Source: Sipunculus nudus (Eukaryota; Annelida; Sipuncula; Golfingiida; Sipunculidae). Taken from it: a stretch of DNA of 64,000 nt. Below, piece after piece: positions 23,107 to 35,854 of this stretch (positions within the stretch are counted from its first letter, which is position 1; every line of letters starts with the position of its first letter). The position numbers were made by a program, and so were the translations under genes. Location of the stretch: contig CM049313.1 in the NCBI GenBank assembly GCA_026874595.1, positions 22,617,008-22,681,007 on the forward strand, in the 5' to 3' direction. Below the pieces are notes generated by a model, which saw only the letters and a program-made list of their open reading frames with translations, was not told where the DNA came from and searched no databases.

Positions 23107-23460
23107 ACTGAACAACATATATAGGGCAATACCCTATATCTTTAAATACAGAAAAAAAATAAATGATAAATATAAATAAATCTATAAAACTACATTTATA
23201 CCCTCCAACCATAACTCAATATATATTCAAGACCCAATCGGACACATGGTAAGTTTTTACGAAGTTCATTACAGAGCGTTCAATCCTGCCAACATGTAAA
23301 GGACTAATACCCTATGTCGTTAAGTACAGAGGAAATAAATGATAAATATAAATGAATTTATTTAACAACATTTATGGCTTCCAACCTTAACCTAATATAT
23401 ATTCGAACCCAAAATGGCAACACGGTTAGTGTAGACAAAATTTATTACAGAAAATAAGTT
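23107..23460. repeat. Two tandem 178-bp units
   Basis: Two similar units share AATACCCTAT, AAATAAATGATAAATATAAA, CCAACC and AATATATATTC blocks; the ACCCTAT marks lie at 23131 and 23309, 178 bp apart. Confidence 0.7.
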
Positions 23461-23566
23461 ATTCCTTATCACAAATATTGTACTCAGAGCAACCTCTCTC
23501 TGCGTATCCCACCATATCACAAAGTCTTATACAACTTTTTTTAAATAAAGAAAATAAAACTGCATC

Positions 23567-26020
23567 TTAATTAGTGCCATCACTTTTAATTCCTGCTTCT
23601 CTAACCTCATTCGGCTCTTCTGTAGCCGATTGACTTTTGGTCGATTCTACAGAGACTGTGGCACGCGCATCATTCATGACATACTGGGAAGTAGGGTTAG
23701 ACAATCCGGAAGTGTTTCCGCCAGACATCAGTCCGATGACGGGCGACGACTGGACGTTAGCAAGAGTGGTAAAGCGATGTCCACTGAAGTCTCCGGTGGA
23801 TGAGAGTATCCTCCCTGACAGCGGCACCTGCAATATTTCAACAGACCTGGAAACACCTCGTCACATACGCAGTATATAGTACGTGTATAATCTGGTTGAA
23901 CCAGCAACCTTCAACGAAAGTGTCAGATAAAGCAATATGTCATTAAAAACAAGTCCTAAGAACGTTTCACATAATGCGCGTGGATTTTATTTTTTAGCAA
24001 CAAACACTGACAGATACAAAATAGATAAAATGTGGTATATATAAAAAGATCTAAGTTGTTAATTCTCTGTTGCGAAAGATGAAGCGACTGCGGCTGTGCA
24101 TACTGAGTGGAGAAATGTCCCCACTGCGCCGGTTGCTGCTGTTGCTGGTATTGTTGCTGGTTATTTCAAAACTGCTTAAACTGCTGAGACGCGGTGAAAT
24201 TCTGCTCGGGAACCTGCGATGGTCCTAGGTCACCAGTGTAACGGTATCATGTCGAGACATTCACGTGTGAACTGGTTCCACATATGGCTGGGCACAAGGT
24301 CAATCCTGCACGCCCTTCATTCGACCCAGGCGCTTCGCTCCGTGACTGGTTGTCTGTTGATCGTTTCATCCAGCTGAAAAGAGAAACATAGCAAGCTGCA
24401 ACACTGGATAGGCATGTGACGAATAATACCACCATATTCCAATTTCAATTATAGTTATTATTCCGACAAAAATAAGTCTCAGTAATCATCACAGAACAAA
24501 TAATAGGAATGGCCATAACATATCTTATCAATTAACTAATCCTTATTTTGTAAGCCGGGCATCTGTCATGTGGAGAGACAGATGGCTAGGCTCATAGACG
24601 GACGGTATCCAAGAGAGTTTTATTTTGTGCGGGAAATATAAAGAAGGTTATCAATGAAAGGTATCATATTTCCTGCACAAAATAAGGTTATCAATCAAAT
24701 TTATTATAAGCTCTTCACTGGGGAAAGGCCTTTGCAGAAACTGTATCAACGCATTGTCTGCTCTCTGAGAGTGTGTCGAGAGCTGTGGAGGCAGTGGAAG
24801 GGGTGTCATCTCCCTTGTCTTTTACAGGTCTATAGTCAAAGGCGGACGTACAAGAGGCTGACACATCATCTTCTACCGCACTGTAACCCCCCTGGAATTC
24901 CTCGTTGCCCTGTGTACTGCCCATAACCTGCAGCAAGGGCATAAATATGGTTAAATATATGGTTAATGATAATAATCTTGTTTAGACAGGGCAGGAGTCC
25001 GCAAGCACCGGGGCTTTCAGATAGCAATGCCCAAATTTAATTCATGCACAAACGTCAGCACATATAACAATTATAGCTATAGACTAGCTTCAGCAAAACA
25101 AATGTCTACCAGAACACTCACTAAAATTCATATATATTTTTCCCACGCTCTTCACATATCAATATATTTTTATAATAAAAGTTTACATGCCTACCTTTCC
25201 GAGTCGTGTGGTTTGGGTTCTAGGGATAATGTGAGCTTTCAGGAGACTGAAATTTTGCACATGCCACTTTTGTTTTGAAGTATTAGTGGTAGCTGCCTGT
25301 CCTTTTTTGACCTTAAAAAGCTTGCCAACCGCCGACCGCTGGTGTCTGTACCAAGTCAGGATACGGTTGGATGTAGAGAAAATATAAAATGATTGTAATA
25401 ATGTAAGGGATGTGTTATTACCTACTTAGTAAATGCATGTAGTATTAGTATTTTTGAATTACTAATCCCTTGTTTGCATTAGTTTAATATGTTGTAATCA
25501 ATAACCTGATTCGTCACATACTACTTCAAACGCCAACTGGCCCAGTTGTGAAAATATGATTTTAGGTTACAAGTTTTGAACATAATCTTATGCTCAATAA
25601 GGGCAATGCATGACGCGCAATATTTGATTTTGTATATTCTAATGTAATGATATATTTAAATTATACAGAAGAAGAAAACCATGTACTTGAAAAATATGTG
25701 CTTTCTAATACAATGTGTTCAAGCTGTCAGCAAGGGGCTGAAGCATTTGCTTTCTTTCTGTCCGTCCTTTGGAAATCATTATCATTTTATTGTAAAAACA
25801 TGATTTTCCCTGATAAAATCGACGATGGTTTGCTCAGACTGGGGTGGAAACGATGACCCCATTAAACCCTTGTTCATTTGATAGACACCCCAGCTCTTTG
25901 GCCTCATCGTCACAATATAGGGGATCATCTCTGGGGTCCTCAGTCAGCTCCTCTCTCGGTTCCTCACATATTTCGTCTTTTTGGCGTTCTTTTTGCCCAA
26001 CCTTTTTTTACTCCGACATG
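23567..26020 (-). pseudogene. Decayed multi-exon MADF/SANT-like gene
   Basis: Coding-like blocks lie in order on the minus strand. Block 1 (26020 to about 25775) reads MSE, stop, KKVGQKERQKDEICEEPREE and later FPPQSEQTIVDFIRENHVF, resembling the start of a MADF domain. Block 2 (about 25375-25196) reads STSNRILTWYRHQRSAVGKL, TSKQKWHVQNFSLLKAHIIP and ends at a donor (CGGAAAG|GTAGGC). Block 3 (24942-24715) is acidic and Ser/Thr-rich. Block 4 (about 24385-24060) follows an acceptor TTTCTCTTTTCAG, has RSAWVE and HMWNQFTRECLDM, then a Gln-rich tail (NNQQQYQQQQQPAQW). Block 5 (23833-23567) is a Ser/Thr-rich C-terminus. Stops in blocks 1 and 4 mark it as dead. This architecture fits the DNA-binding second ORF of PIF/Harbinger elements, but a host gene is possible. 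Confidence 0.45.
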
Positions 26021-26149
26021 GCATATTTCCTCTTTGACCCTTTGGACTGATCTGAAATTACCAGGAGCTCAAGCGAGACAGTTCGGTCCGCTTTTATGTC
26101 ACCCCGTAACAGTATAAACTTGAAATACTTTTAACTGGCGATTTGCACG

Positions 26150-27115
26150 CAGCCTTAAACACGATCGACCACTGTCGCCTGTTTGGACGCTGGGTGACCT
26201 TGGTGTCTGTGGTCTTGCCCCCCAGTGGTTCCAGTCATACCTGACTAACAGAACCAAGACCATCAGCGTTAAAGGTGCAAAGTCTCCCTCTACCAAACTA
26301 GACGGGTGTGTCCCCCTGGGGTCGGTCCGATCCTGTTGACCATCTATACGTCATCGCTTGGTGCCCTTCTACGTCACCACCATCTCTATGCAGATAACAC
26401 TGAGCTGAATATCAGTTTCAAGGATGATGCTTTCAGTGGAATAGAGACAACTAAAACATCAGTCTAGAATTAGATAGCACAATATTGCCGTAAAATGAAT
26501 GGCTGTAAAACTGAACTTTAGTCAATTCTTCAAAATAATTGGCCAACTAGATAACCACCATTTCTTTCTATTGGCAGTGATAACTACAACTCATCATTTA
26601 CTCGCAAGAACCTAGGAGTCGAGATAGATTCTCATTTTTCAATGGAGGTTCACATTTCGTCAGTGTTTAAGCAAGCTTTCTTACATTTGAGGAACAGCGG
26701 TCAACTACAGCAGTTTCTTGACAGTGAGTCATTAAGTGCATATTTGATGCATTATAACCACGATGCTGGACTATTGTAATTCTTTGTTGTGAGGTGTACC
26801 ATCAAAGCAGAGCAGCAGACTCTAGACCAATCAGAATTCAGCAGCCAGGAGCATATTCGTTCCTGACAGCATAACTCCTGTCTTGTATTCTTTACACTGA
26901 CTGCCTGTGCAGGAACGTATCCAATTTAAGACTTAAGTAATTATTCATAAAACGACATAGCACCAACGCCTTTAAAAAATCTAGTATGGCTTGGCCATCA
27001 TTCCTTCGGGTTTCTTGCCGTCTCTCCGTAAGCAGGGCACAAATCGTACACAACAAAGAAAATTCTTGTTTAATATAACAATCTGTAAGGAATCTAAGAT
27101 TATGTAATGACGTCA
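26150..27115 (+). pseudogene. CR1-like LINE relic (RT to C-terminus)
   Basis: The first 250 bp match the RT fragment of the family A repeats (YLTNRTKTISVKGAKSPS, then SLYADNTELNISF). Unlike those, it continues: KNLGVEIDSHFSMEVHISSV, FKQAFLHLRNSGQLQQFL, a YCNSL-like region near 26780, SITPVL-type sequence near 26870, and a SYLKNL-like end near 26980. This is the usual order of the C-terminal half of CR1-group reverse transcriptases. Several frameshifts and stops are present. The 5' endonuclease half is missing. Confidence 0.8.
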
Positions 27116-28586
27116 TTATAAATATAAAATGCGTTTTATAGTTCCATCATGTTTCATTAATTTCGAGGATACAATGAACATTATACCAGATAACTGTACA
27201 AATCGAATGTCGCATAGATATTTATTTATAACAATTTTACTAGGAAAAAAAGGGTTTTGAAAAAGGACTGCTCCGTTTTTCATGCTCTGATTTTGAGAAG
27301 GTAAAGTGTTTTTGATGTGACAATAAAGACGAAACCCCATATAAAGCTTTGCAAATTTTATTTGCTATATTTGGAGATAAAATATGTAAATTAATTATCT
27401 ATTTTGACTTTGGTTTACATACTTCAGTATTCTTTATATCTAGTAATTAAATCTATTATTTATGCAAGCGATACGGGCTCCGATTTAATTAGACAGCAAA
27501 ACTCAGAGCGATATAAAATCAATGTTGATTTTGAAACTAGTATTTTCACAATAATCTATTTTTAGTTTAAAATTGGACGCAAAATACCCTGTTTCTCAAT
27601 CACTGTTGCAAGGAATCAATCAACATTTACTTATTGATCATTGATAACTGTATCTGTTGTATAAGACGAGCGGAGCCATCTCATTCGTTTTACGTGGGTG
27701 CTAATGCTCGAGTATGAGACTGACAACTTACATAGAGTACCTTCTGTCAGACATATTTCCCAATTTGAAGTTTGAACAATAGTAGGCCAACATGTCACAC
27801 TCTACTACTCAGCCTATTTTGAGCAAACATCTATATTAAATCTCGAATTTCATAATAAAATATACTTGAATGCTCTTAAATTTCCCTAGCATATTCAGCA
27901 CGGAATGCTCTCATTTTTGTATGAGACAGGAGGTGCTATCTTTGAATGTGAATCATTTTACGCAAGTTCAGGACTGATTTTGAGACAAACAGCTGAGACA
28001 GTAGTATGACGGTTTTAGGTCTAGCTTTTTCATTGGTTACATACCAGGCGTTCCTATTGACATTTCCATTGTCATATAACATTTATAATAAACAAAGTTT
28101 TGAGTTTAGGTTTTATACAAAATCACACTTTTATCAAAAGCTGCATTTATAATCTCCGCTGTAAGTTTGTATTCTCCTGTGCTTTCATTCAAGTGTTTTC
28201 ATGAAGACAACCTTATACGAAGTATTTTTCTACATTTACACATTTCAGTATAACATCTCTCATGAATAAGGACTCCCAGAAGGCTCTCAAGGCTTACAGT
28301 TGTAACTAAAATGGCGCACCTGGTTATAGAAAACTTCCCCGTTTAAATGCTGAAATATCGGCAAATGTAGGAAGCGGCAGCATGCACCATTCAAAAGAAT
28401 TTTCCTTCTGTGAAAAACACAACACGTATGCTCTATTTTAACAACATATTATACATACACAAACATATTTATGAAATGTGCTTTCATCTGACACTGAAAC
28501 ATGATCAAATAAACCTTGTTTAACTCATGAAAGTGTACTAATAAAATTAACACTCGAAAACGTGTTGCATTACGTGATATGGTATA
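27116..28586. other. AT-rich stretch, no gene recognised
   Basis: No domain, splice-bounded exon or repeat boundary could be supported on either strand in this stretch. It ends where the second family A copy begins. Confidence 0.5.
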
Positions 28587-31297
28587 TGACTGTAAAGTTC
28601 AAATATTGGTCGACACTGAACTGGAAATGAATTGACATGAAAGAACGGATGAATAATTTAGTGCTTAGACCAATTAGTGTTCCTCTTATAGTCATTATCG
28701 TTTTTGGCCAATCAACCGTTTGTTGACCCAATTCGTAAAATGCTCTTAAGGATCAATGACAACTGGTTCACTCATAAAATGCCAGCAAACGTGCAACACG
28801 ACAAAGCCGTTACCATTACCATAATGGTATTTTTTTCTTACACTAGAATCGACACGCAAATATATGGCACGCAGAACAAATTGTTCATTTTACGTTCTGG
28901 TATGAGGCAAGAGACATGGCTGTGTCACTCGCCGTGTGTCTTAGCATCACTTCGTTTTGCACTATATTATACGTTTGCAATGGTAAGTACTCATTTATTA
29001 GCATTTCGTCGGTCTAGGGTCATTTTTTCAACTGTGCGTCTGTCCTGGGCCATTGGTTTGTTTCAATGTGTAACAATATCTGAGAAGTTGACGGCTTTTT
29101 AAACTGTGTGCCAAGAAATCGGACATAAAGGGATATTTCGGAACCAGTTGTTTGTACATCTACCTCCTGGCAAGGAAAACCGTCGGTGCTGACATCAGAT
29201 TACTGCATCCGGTTTCTTATTGGATCCTATTGTCTGATATATTTTTCATCAAGAAAAGGACCGAAACTTTCTTCCACAGCCGTGTAAGCCTCTATCTTGT
29301 ATCGCTACCTTTAAGCATCAAACTTATTTATTTAAAAGCTGTTGTTTGATCATACCATGAAAAATACGTTAAACAATTGATACTTCACAATTAATAGAAA
29401 ATAAATAAAAATATTAATGAATTCTTTGAATCACGCAAACTGACTTAATTTGGTTCAATATAAAATTATCAATATAATGTTATCCTTCATTTCTCCATAG
29501 TCATCAAATCAAATTATCTTCGCGGGGTCTGCAAAATTGTCGTGGGGGAATGGGGATAGCAGCACATTTTTAACTTTTATGCAACTTTAATAACATATTT
29601 AACCATATTTACAAATCAATTATATATCTTATGCATATGGATATAGATGGTCATACTTTTAAAATAAATCTAGGGTGCTCAATGATACAGTTCTTGTATT
29701 TTGACAAGTGAGTGTAACGACACCCGTGAACATTAAATGGTTCCAGTTCTATGTACATGATGTATGTAATTGATGTAGGTGTCTCCAGTCCGTCAGCACC
29801 AGTTTTCATGAGAAAAGCAAAAGTTAACCCCGATTAATCAAAACCAGCCGGAATTGGAATTTAAACTTTCTCGCCACATTCTGGAGGGAATATCAAATTT
29901 ATCTAAATTCTTACAGCATTGTAGATTGTCATAGAAATATTTAGAATGGGCTTCGAACTCGCCTCAAATGATTCTAGCATTTTCCGGGTGTTTTAGCTCT
30001 CGAAAGCAGCCGAATGTATTTGGAACACAGTAGGAATGTTGAGAATGCTGTTAGAATCCAGTCAGAATATATAGGATGAATTTTGAATGCCGTACGAGTT
30101 CGGTTGGATTTCTTGCCGAATACCGGCCGGAGTCTGCTCGGAAGGTGCCTCGAATGCTGTACGAATTCACCTCGAATGCAATCAGAACGCTGCCGGGATG
30201 GCCGCCAATTATGGTTCGAACTGTTAAAAATTCAAACAGAATGCAGCTCGATTACTTAAAATGAACTCCGAATGTTTACAGAATGTAACACAAATGTCCC
30301 GAGTGTTTCATGTTGGTCCCCGATATGGTATAAAATGCTGCCGAATCTAGCATTGCCTTCAGTTTCACTGTCACGGAACAACGATGCTGTATGCTGATTG
30401 ACCGCAGCTAGTATGCCCATCAGGAAGCAGGGGAGGGGGCTGTGAACACAGCTTTAGACTCTAAAGTTGCTGAGGCATCTTTAACACGGTCGACCACTGT
30501 CGCCTGTTTGAGCGCTGGGTGACCTTGGTGTCGGTGGTCTTGCCCCCCAGTGGTTCCCGTCATACCTGGCTGACAGAACCCAGACCATCAGGGTTAAAGG
30601 TGCAAAGTCATCCTCTACCAAACTAGACGGGTGTGTCCCCCAAGGGTCGGTGCGATCCTGTTGACCATCTATACGTCATCGATTGGTGCCCTTCTACGTC
30701 ATCATCATCTCTATGCAGATAAGATAACACATAAGCTGTTCTTAAGGGGTACCTTTGGCTGCAGCATCTCTGCCCCGTCCATCGCCGACGTGATGTTGAG
30801 CAGGCGTTTACTCAATGCCGACTGATGTACCAGAGGCAGCTGGCCACGTTTTCATACGATTTTGCGGTGTTCTGAATTATGCCTAAGGGCAAATCGGGAC
30901 ATTCCGACTTCACATGAGCCGCATTTGATTTGCAGTTTAGCTCATTCGAGGCGCATTCGGGAAATTCTGGCAGGATTCGAAGTGGCTTGACGTATCGGTT
31001 CTCCCTTGGATGCGATCAGAATATTTCGAATACTTTTAGAACACTTCGAAGGCTGTTCGATATTTCTCCACTTCGAATGCACCTCGGAAGTTATATGTAT
31101 GAGCGAAACATTCGGACTGGCAACAAGAATAGACCTGAACATTTGAAGTCCACTGAAAATGTTGTCAGAATTTTTATAATGCATTTCGAATGTCCAGAAT
31201 TTTCATTCCGACGGCATTCTGGCTCATTCAGCCTCTAGTGTTACGGGGGCTTTAGGTTCAGTTGCCGCCAAGAGGTTGTCCCCATTTGGGCCCTTCA
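28587..31297 (+). repeat. Family A dispersed repeat, copy 2
   Basis: Same orientation and organisation as 577-3236. Phased array 1 spans about 29920-30347 (GAAT core at 30012 corresponds to 1955), the LINE RT fragment about 30475-30740, and phased array 2 about 30948-31210. It carries an insertion of about 55 bp near 29830-29882 relative to copy 1. The right end, GGGCCCTTCAT, abuts a tandem-module element here rather than family B, so the A-B junction of copy 1 is not part of the repeat. Confidence 0.9.
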
Positions 31298-31299
31298 TT

Positions 31300-32510
31300 T
31301 TTTTAGCTCAGCTGACTGAAAGTCATCTGAGCTATAGCGATCACCCTTTGTCCGTCGTCCGTCCGGTCGTCCGTTAACAGGGCACAAATCGTAACCGCTG
31401 GACCTGGAATCTTCCATCGAGGTCCATGAAAAATCTCCTTGGAAACCTGAAATTAGGTCTCTGTTACCCATATCCTTCGAGCTATGGGGCTCCGAAGTAC
31501 CCCCCAGAATAATGCAAAATTTGATACAAAAGCCCAAGTATCTGAATAACTTGTTCCATCAATTCCTGCAGACAAGTGGCGCCACCTGTATTTTTTTACA
31601 ATTTTTACGATTTTTTTTTCTCTTTTTTTCAGACCTGCAATGAAACTGTCATCTGTTAACAGGGCACAAATCGTAACCACTGGACCTGGAATCTTCAATC
31701 TTAATATCCAGGGAGGTCCATGAAAAATCTCCTTGAAAACCTGAAATAAGGTTTCTGTTACCCATATCGTTTGAGCTATGGGGTTCGTAAATACCCCCTA
31801 GAATAATTAAAAATCTGATACAAAAGCTCCAGTATCTGGACAACTAATGCATTGATGACCATGATTTTTTGCATGGATATTCATTATGGAGTGTTTCATT
31901 CATTCTTGCAAACTGACGGTGCCACATGGATTTTGTCGAATTTTGACGTGTTTTTCCCTCTATTTTTGAGACCTTCAAAGAAATGCTCTTCTATTAACAA
32001 GGCATAAATTGTAACTATTCCACATTGAATCTACTTACTTGACACCCACGGAGATCCATGAAAAATCTCTTTGGAAACCTGAAATTAAGTCTCTGTTACT
32101 CATATCCTGTGAGCTATAGGGCTCCGAAGTACCCTCCAGAATAATTAAAAATTTGATACAAAAGCTGCACTTGACAGCTAATGCATTGATCACCATGGAT
32201 TTTTGCATGAACATTCTTCATGGAGTGTTTCATTTGTTCCTGCAGTTTGGTGGCACCACATGGAATTTTTTCAAAATGTTATGCAATTTTCTCTTTTTTT
32301 TGAGACCTTCAAAGATGCGGTCATCCGTTAACCTGGCACAAATCTTAACCATAGGACCTGTAATAGTTTAACTTGACATCCAGGAAGGTTCATAACAAAT
32401 CTCCTTTAAAACCAGAATTGAGGTCCCTGTTACCCAGAGCCTCCAGCCTATGGGGTTCGTAAATACCCCCTAGAATAATTAAAAATCTGATACAAAAGCT
32501 CCTGTATCTG
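31300..32510 (-). mobile_element. Tandem-module element, reverse orientation
   Basis: It starts with TTAGCTCAGCTGACTGAAAG, TCATCTGAGCTATAGCGATC and CCTTTGTCCGTCGTCCGTCC, the reverse complement of the family's right end. Modules follow with TGAAATTAGGTCTCTGTTAC blocks near 31450, 31740, 32080 and 32410, and GGCGCCACCTGT near 31580. The palindromic left end is not seen; sequence changes character near 32510. Confidence 0.75.
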
Positions 32511-32528
32511 AATAACTACTGCCTTTCT

Positions 32529-32697
32529 GAAGAATACTCGAGCATGGAAAACAGACACCACTCTGAACAGCTGATGGAACACCCAGGAATGCTGCTGTTG
32601 TATGAACCAGGCAAGGACTGTATGGAGAAGAATACTATGTTAAAAGTGTTGAAAAATAATTGGTTGAATTGGCCTGATGGACCCTTATGCACAGGGT
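32529..32697 (+). CDS. Possible terminal exon of an unrecognised gene
   Basis: A frame after the tandem-module element reads EYSSMENRHHSEQLMEHPGM, LLLYEPGKDCMEKNTML and KVLKNNWLNWPDGPLCTG before a stop. Composition is protein-like, and AATAAA signals follow near 33164. The acceptor (CTGCCTTTCTGAAG) is weak and the frame also runs into the repeat upstream. No family is recognised; 32698-33376 looks like 3' UTR or intergenic sequence. Confidence 0.25.
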
Positions 32698-33374
32698 AAT
32701 ATTAGTATGAAATATTAGTAGTTGTCTGTCAGTAGGTGAACCATGTAGGATATCAGATGTCAATATTAGATAATTATCTGCCAAGAGTGTTTGTTGTTGA
32801 ATCTCTCTGAGATGTTAGGTTCAATTAAAATCCATGGTGACAGCAGGAAACATGTTAATCATGTCTTTTGTTAAAATAGCCAGTTAAAATGGGAAATTTC
32901 CTGTATTATGATCTTCATGAAATTTTTTCCTTGTTTCATTTTGGATATTGTGTCTATCTCCAGTTTTTTTCCTTCAGACTTCAGTTACCAAAACTGAACC
33001 TGAGTATGGGTTACTGCAAGTATCAACCATTCACTTGATTAAATGTATCTGTGTTTACTGTATGTTGTAATGTAAATGTATTGTTTTATGTTCAGGAAGA
33101 GACCAATATGTTATACTGGTATTTTGTAATAGTATATAGACATGTAATCGGTCTTTACTTAAAAAAATAAAGAAAGAAATAATAAATAAATACACAACGA
33201 CTTCCTACTTTCGACATGCATGTTTCAGTATGCACGTGAAGGTTTAGTATCTTACTCGGACACACGGTGGCGCTCGAGTTGGGATGGCATCTTTCTCAAC
33301 TTATTTTGAGAGCCAATATTGAGCGGGATACCAGTCTAGTTTCTTTCACACGTCACCAATTGTGGAATAATGCC

Positions 33375-33434
<60 letters not shown>

Positions 33435-33446
33435 ATATATATATAT
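33375..33446. repeat. (TA)n-(TG)n microsatellite
   Basis: A TA tract of about 46 bp is followed by a short GTGTGT tract and TA again. Confidence 0.95.
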
Positions 33447-33854
33447 TTTACATGGTAGTCTGATATAAGATTTTATTGAATTTTGGCGCCATGTGGACTT
33501 TCCATTTTGAAAGAATCCCTCGTTATTTGTTATCAGACGTCGATGCCATGTAGGGGTATTATTCTGTGTATTTTAATATCCGACGTCCGGGTTTTAGTCA
33601 AAGCTGAACCATTTGCTGAGTTCAATGTCCGTGCGTCCGGCGCTACGGCCAAAAACAAACAAACAAAAACAACAAAAACAAACAGCTGTTGTTAAATTAC
33701 AGACACAACTGTTCGTGTGAGAACTGTTGAGAACTGTTACAGTGAGCTGTAACCTGTAACGGAAAATTGACAGTGAAACTTTGTGGCTGAGAAGCAGGCG
33801 TAAACAAGGTTCGTGTATATTTGCTTGGCGGGAAAATTCCATGTTTTAATGTCT

Positions 33855-34386
33855 TATAGTCCGTTTCACCACCTGCTGTCCACCTGTTTTTTGTTGATGA
33901 TTTTTTTAAAAGTTTATATTTTTCAACAATTTCCAAGAAAATAACATATGAAAGTGACAACCTAATATGGCAATTAAGAATTTTACAGTAAATTTGCCGT
34001 TTATGTTTCACAACATTTTAGTCTCTTCACCATGATCTGACAGATATGATGTGTCCCTTCATAAGAAGCCATCTTTGTTTTAGCTGGTTATATTTTTTAG
34101 AGAGTTTACATGAGATCATCCAATATGCAGCTGTCAGCTGAGGCTGTTTTTGCATGTGACCAATGACCTTGACCGCCATAATATGTTGTAAAATGTAGAC
34201 TGATTTCTCATATTTTCAAATAATTCTGTTTCTTAAATAAGGTGTAAGGTAGGTATTTATTTACCTTGTTGAAAATTAGGTCCTTTAATCCTAGACTCTC
34301 CACTATAATTGTTTCCCTTGAAATGTAACTAATAAAAATTTCCATAGCAAAATACAGGTGGACATGAGGGGATGAAACAGACTATA
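33855..34386. mobile_element. 532-bp MITE-like element
   Basis: The ends are imperfect inverted repeats of about 30 bp: left TATAGTCCGTTTCACCACCT, then GCTGTCCACCTGT; right, in reverse complement, TATAGTCTGTTTCATCCCCT, then CATGTCCACCTGT. The interior is AT-rich without a coding frame. TATA at both extremes makes the exact boundary and a possible TA target duplication ambiguous. The superfamily is not determined. Confidence 0.7.
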
Positions 34387-34889
34387 ATATAATAATGAGG
34401 CCATATTTATTATCAAAGCCATATTTCAAGCAGTACAGTAGATTCATCGGAACAACGTTACCACTTTATTTTGTTCATTTCACTTTGAAGAAATTCTTTG
34501 CTTAAAATTCCAAGTGAAACGATGTTGGGTGATAATCAGGATATGTATACAAGCAGTTTAACTTGCAAATTGGCCTTGTGGGCGAAGCGATATGGCTCAT
34601 GATGGAATAATCGATTGAAGATTTTACTGAAATAAAGATGCACATGTACTGTTAAAGGAAAAGATGTATTGGTAAGCGGGCAATTAAGGTGACCTACCGC
34701 AAACTGTCATTACTCATTCTAAATTTTTCTTTTGAATCAATTTTGATGTCTTATATTTATTTCAGTCATATAAAAATTTGTGGATCATTACGGGATGTTG
34801 ATGGAATCATCAAGTAAGCTCCATGTTGGAGCAACAAAAATGACACTCCATCACTGGAATCAGTAAGGAAGCCAGTATTTTTTTTTTTG

Positions 34890-35300
34890 GCAGGTCACCT
34901 GTACTGCACTTTCACCAAGGTAAAAGTGAAAAAAGGTAAAATCTCAGCAGATTTCATGCATATTTAATGAGGTCAAAGGTTACCAGGCTGCTTTGTATAG
35001 GCCACTTGGTTGTGTCGCCACGATAACTTACAATGAATATGAAGGACTTGGATCAAACTCCTCAGAATTTTTAATCAATAAAATATCTCACCTAACATCA
35101 ATTTCCAGCAAAATCCATGCATATTTAATGAAGTCAAAGGTCACTGCACTTTGGAGGCACAGTGGTCACTAAACAAAAGTCCCATGGATTTTCATGAAAC
35201 TCATCATACATATTAACCAATAGAGTTTCTCAGCTGATATACATTCCCAACAAAATTCATGCATATTTAATGAGGTCAGAGGTTACCAGATACATGACAG
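34890..35300. repeat. About 150-bp repeats upstream of the Helentron
   Basis: CATGCATATTTAATGARGTC followed by ARAGGT recurs at 34955, 35116 and 35258, 161 and 142 bp apart, with neighbouring CCAGCAAAATCC and CTCAGAATTTTTAATC-like blocks partly shared. It may be a subterminal repeat of the Helentron or an unrelated array. Confidence 0.6.
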
Positions 35301-35407
35301 CTGTATTATGCATGCTCTTGTTACTTCATCCTCACTTATGTATTCAGTTCATAATAAATGTTTTCCATTTAATTTTTTTTCTTTATGTTTTCAGGTACCT
35401 GCCAAGA

Positions 35408-35590
35408 CCAAACCAGAACAAATCCAGATCAAATATTTCACGAACAAGAAAAACCAGATAAAAGAAAACCAGATCAAAGATAACCAGATCAAAAAGGGAT
35501 TGATCATAACCAGCTAAAAAAACTAGATCAAAACCAGAAAAATAAACGAGATTAAAAAAACGAGATTAAAAAACAAGACAATAAAACCAG
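35408..35590 (+). repeat. 12-bp AACCAGATCAAA array
   Basis: Degenerate copies of AACCAGATCAAA and AACGAGATTAAA follow one another, partly encoding ENQIKDNQIKK-like peptide. It lies about 270 bp before the first Helentron coding block. The period of 12 keeps the frame open, so the ORF here is not evidence of a gene. Confidence 0.7.
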
Positions 35591-35854
35591 TGCAAAAATA
35601 AACCTGACGTTACTAAAAAATTATCATTTATTGGGTTTGAGTTTGTCATTAATTTCCATTTTATGAACTCTGTTAAACAGAGGCATCTTCACCATATTCC
35701 CATTTCTTCCTAGCAACTCGTCTTGTTTTCATTTTCATAATCAGTTCCATTAAATACACTGTGCCTGACTTTCTGTCATCCAGTACTACTGTTTTCATTT
35801 TTAGATTGTATCAATTTTTTGTAAACTTTTAACTTTAAACTTATTTGCAAAGCT

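Noticed and set aside
31300-31360. Hairpin TTAGCTCAGCTGACTGAAAG as a transcription terminator
   Set aside because: It is the end of a mobile element in eukaryotic DNA and recurs at every copy of that family.
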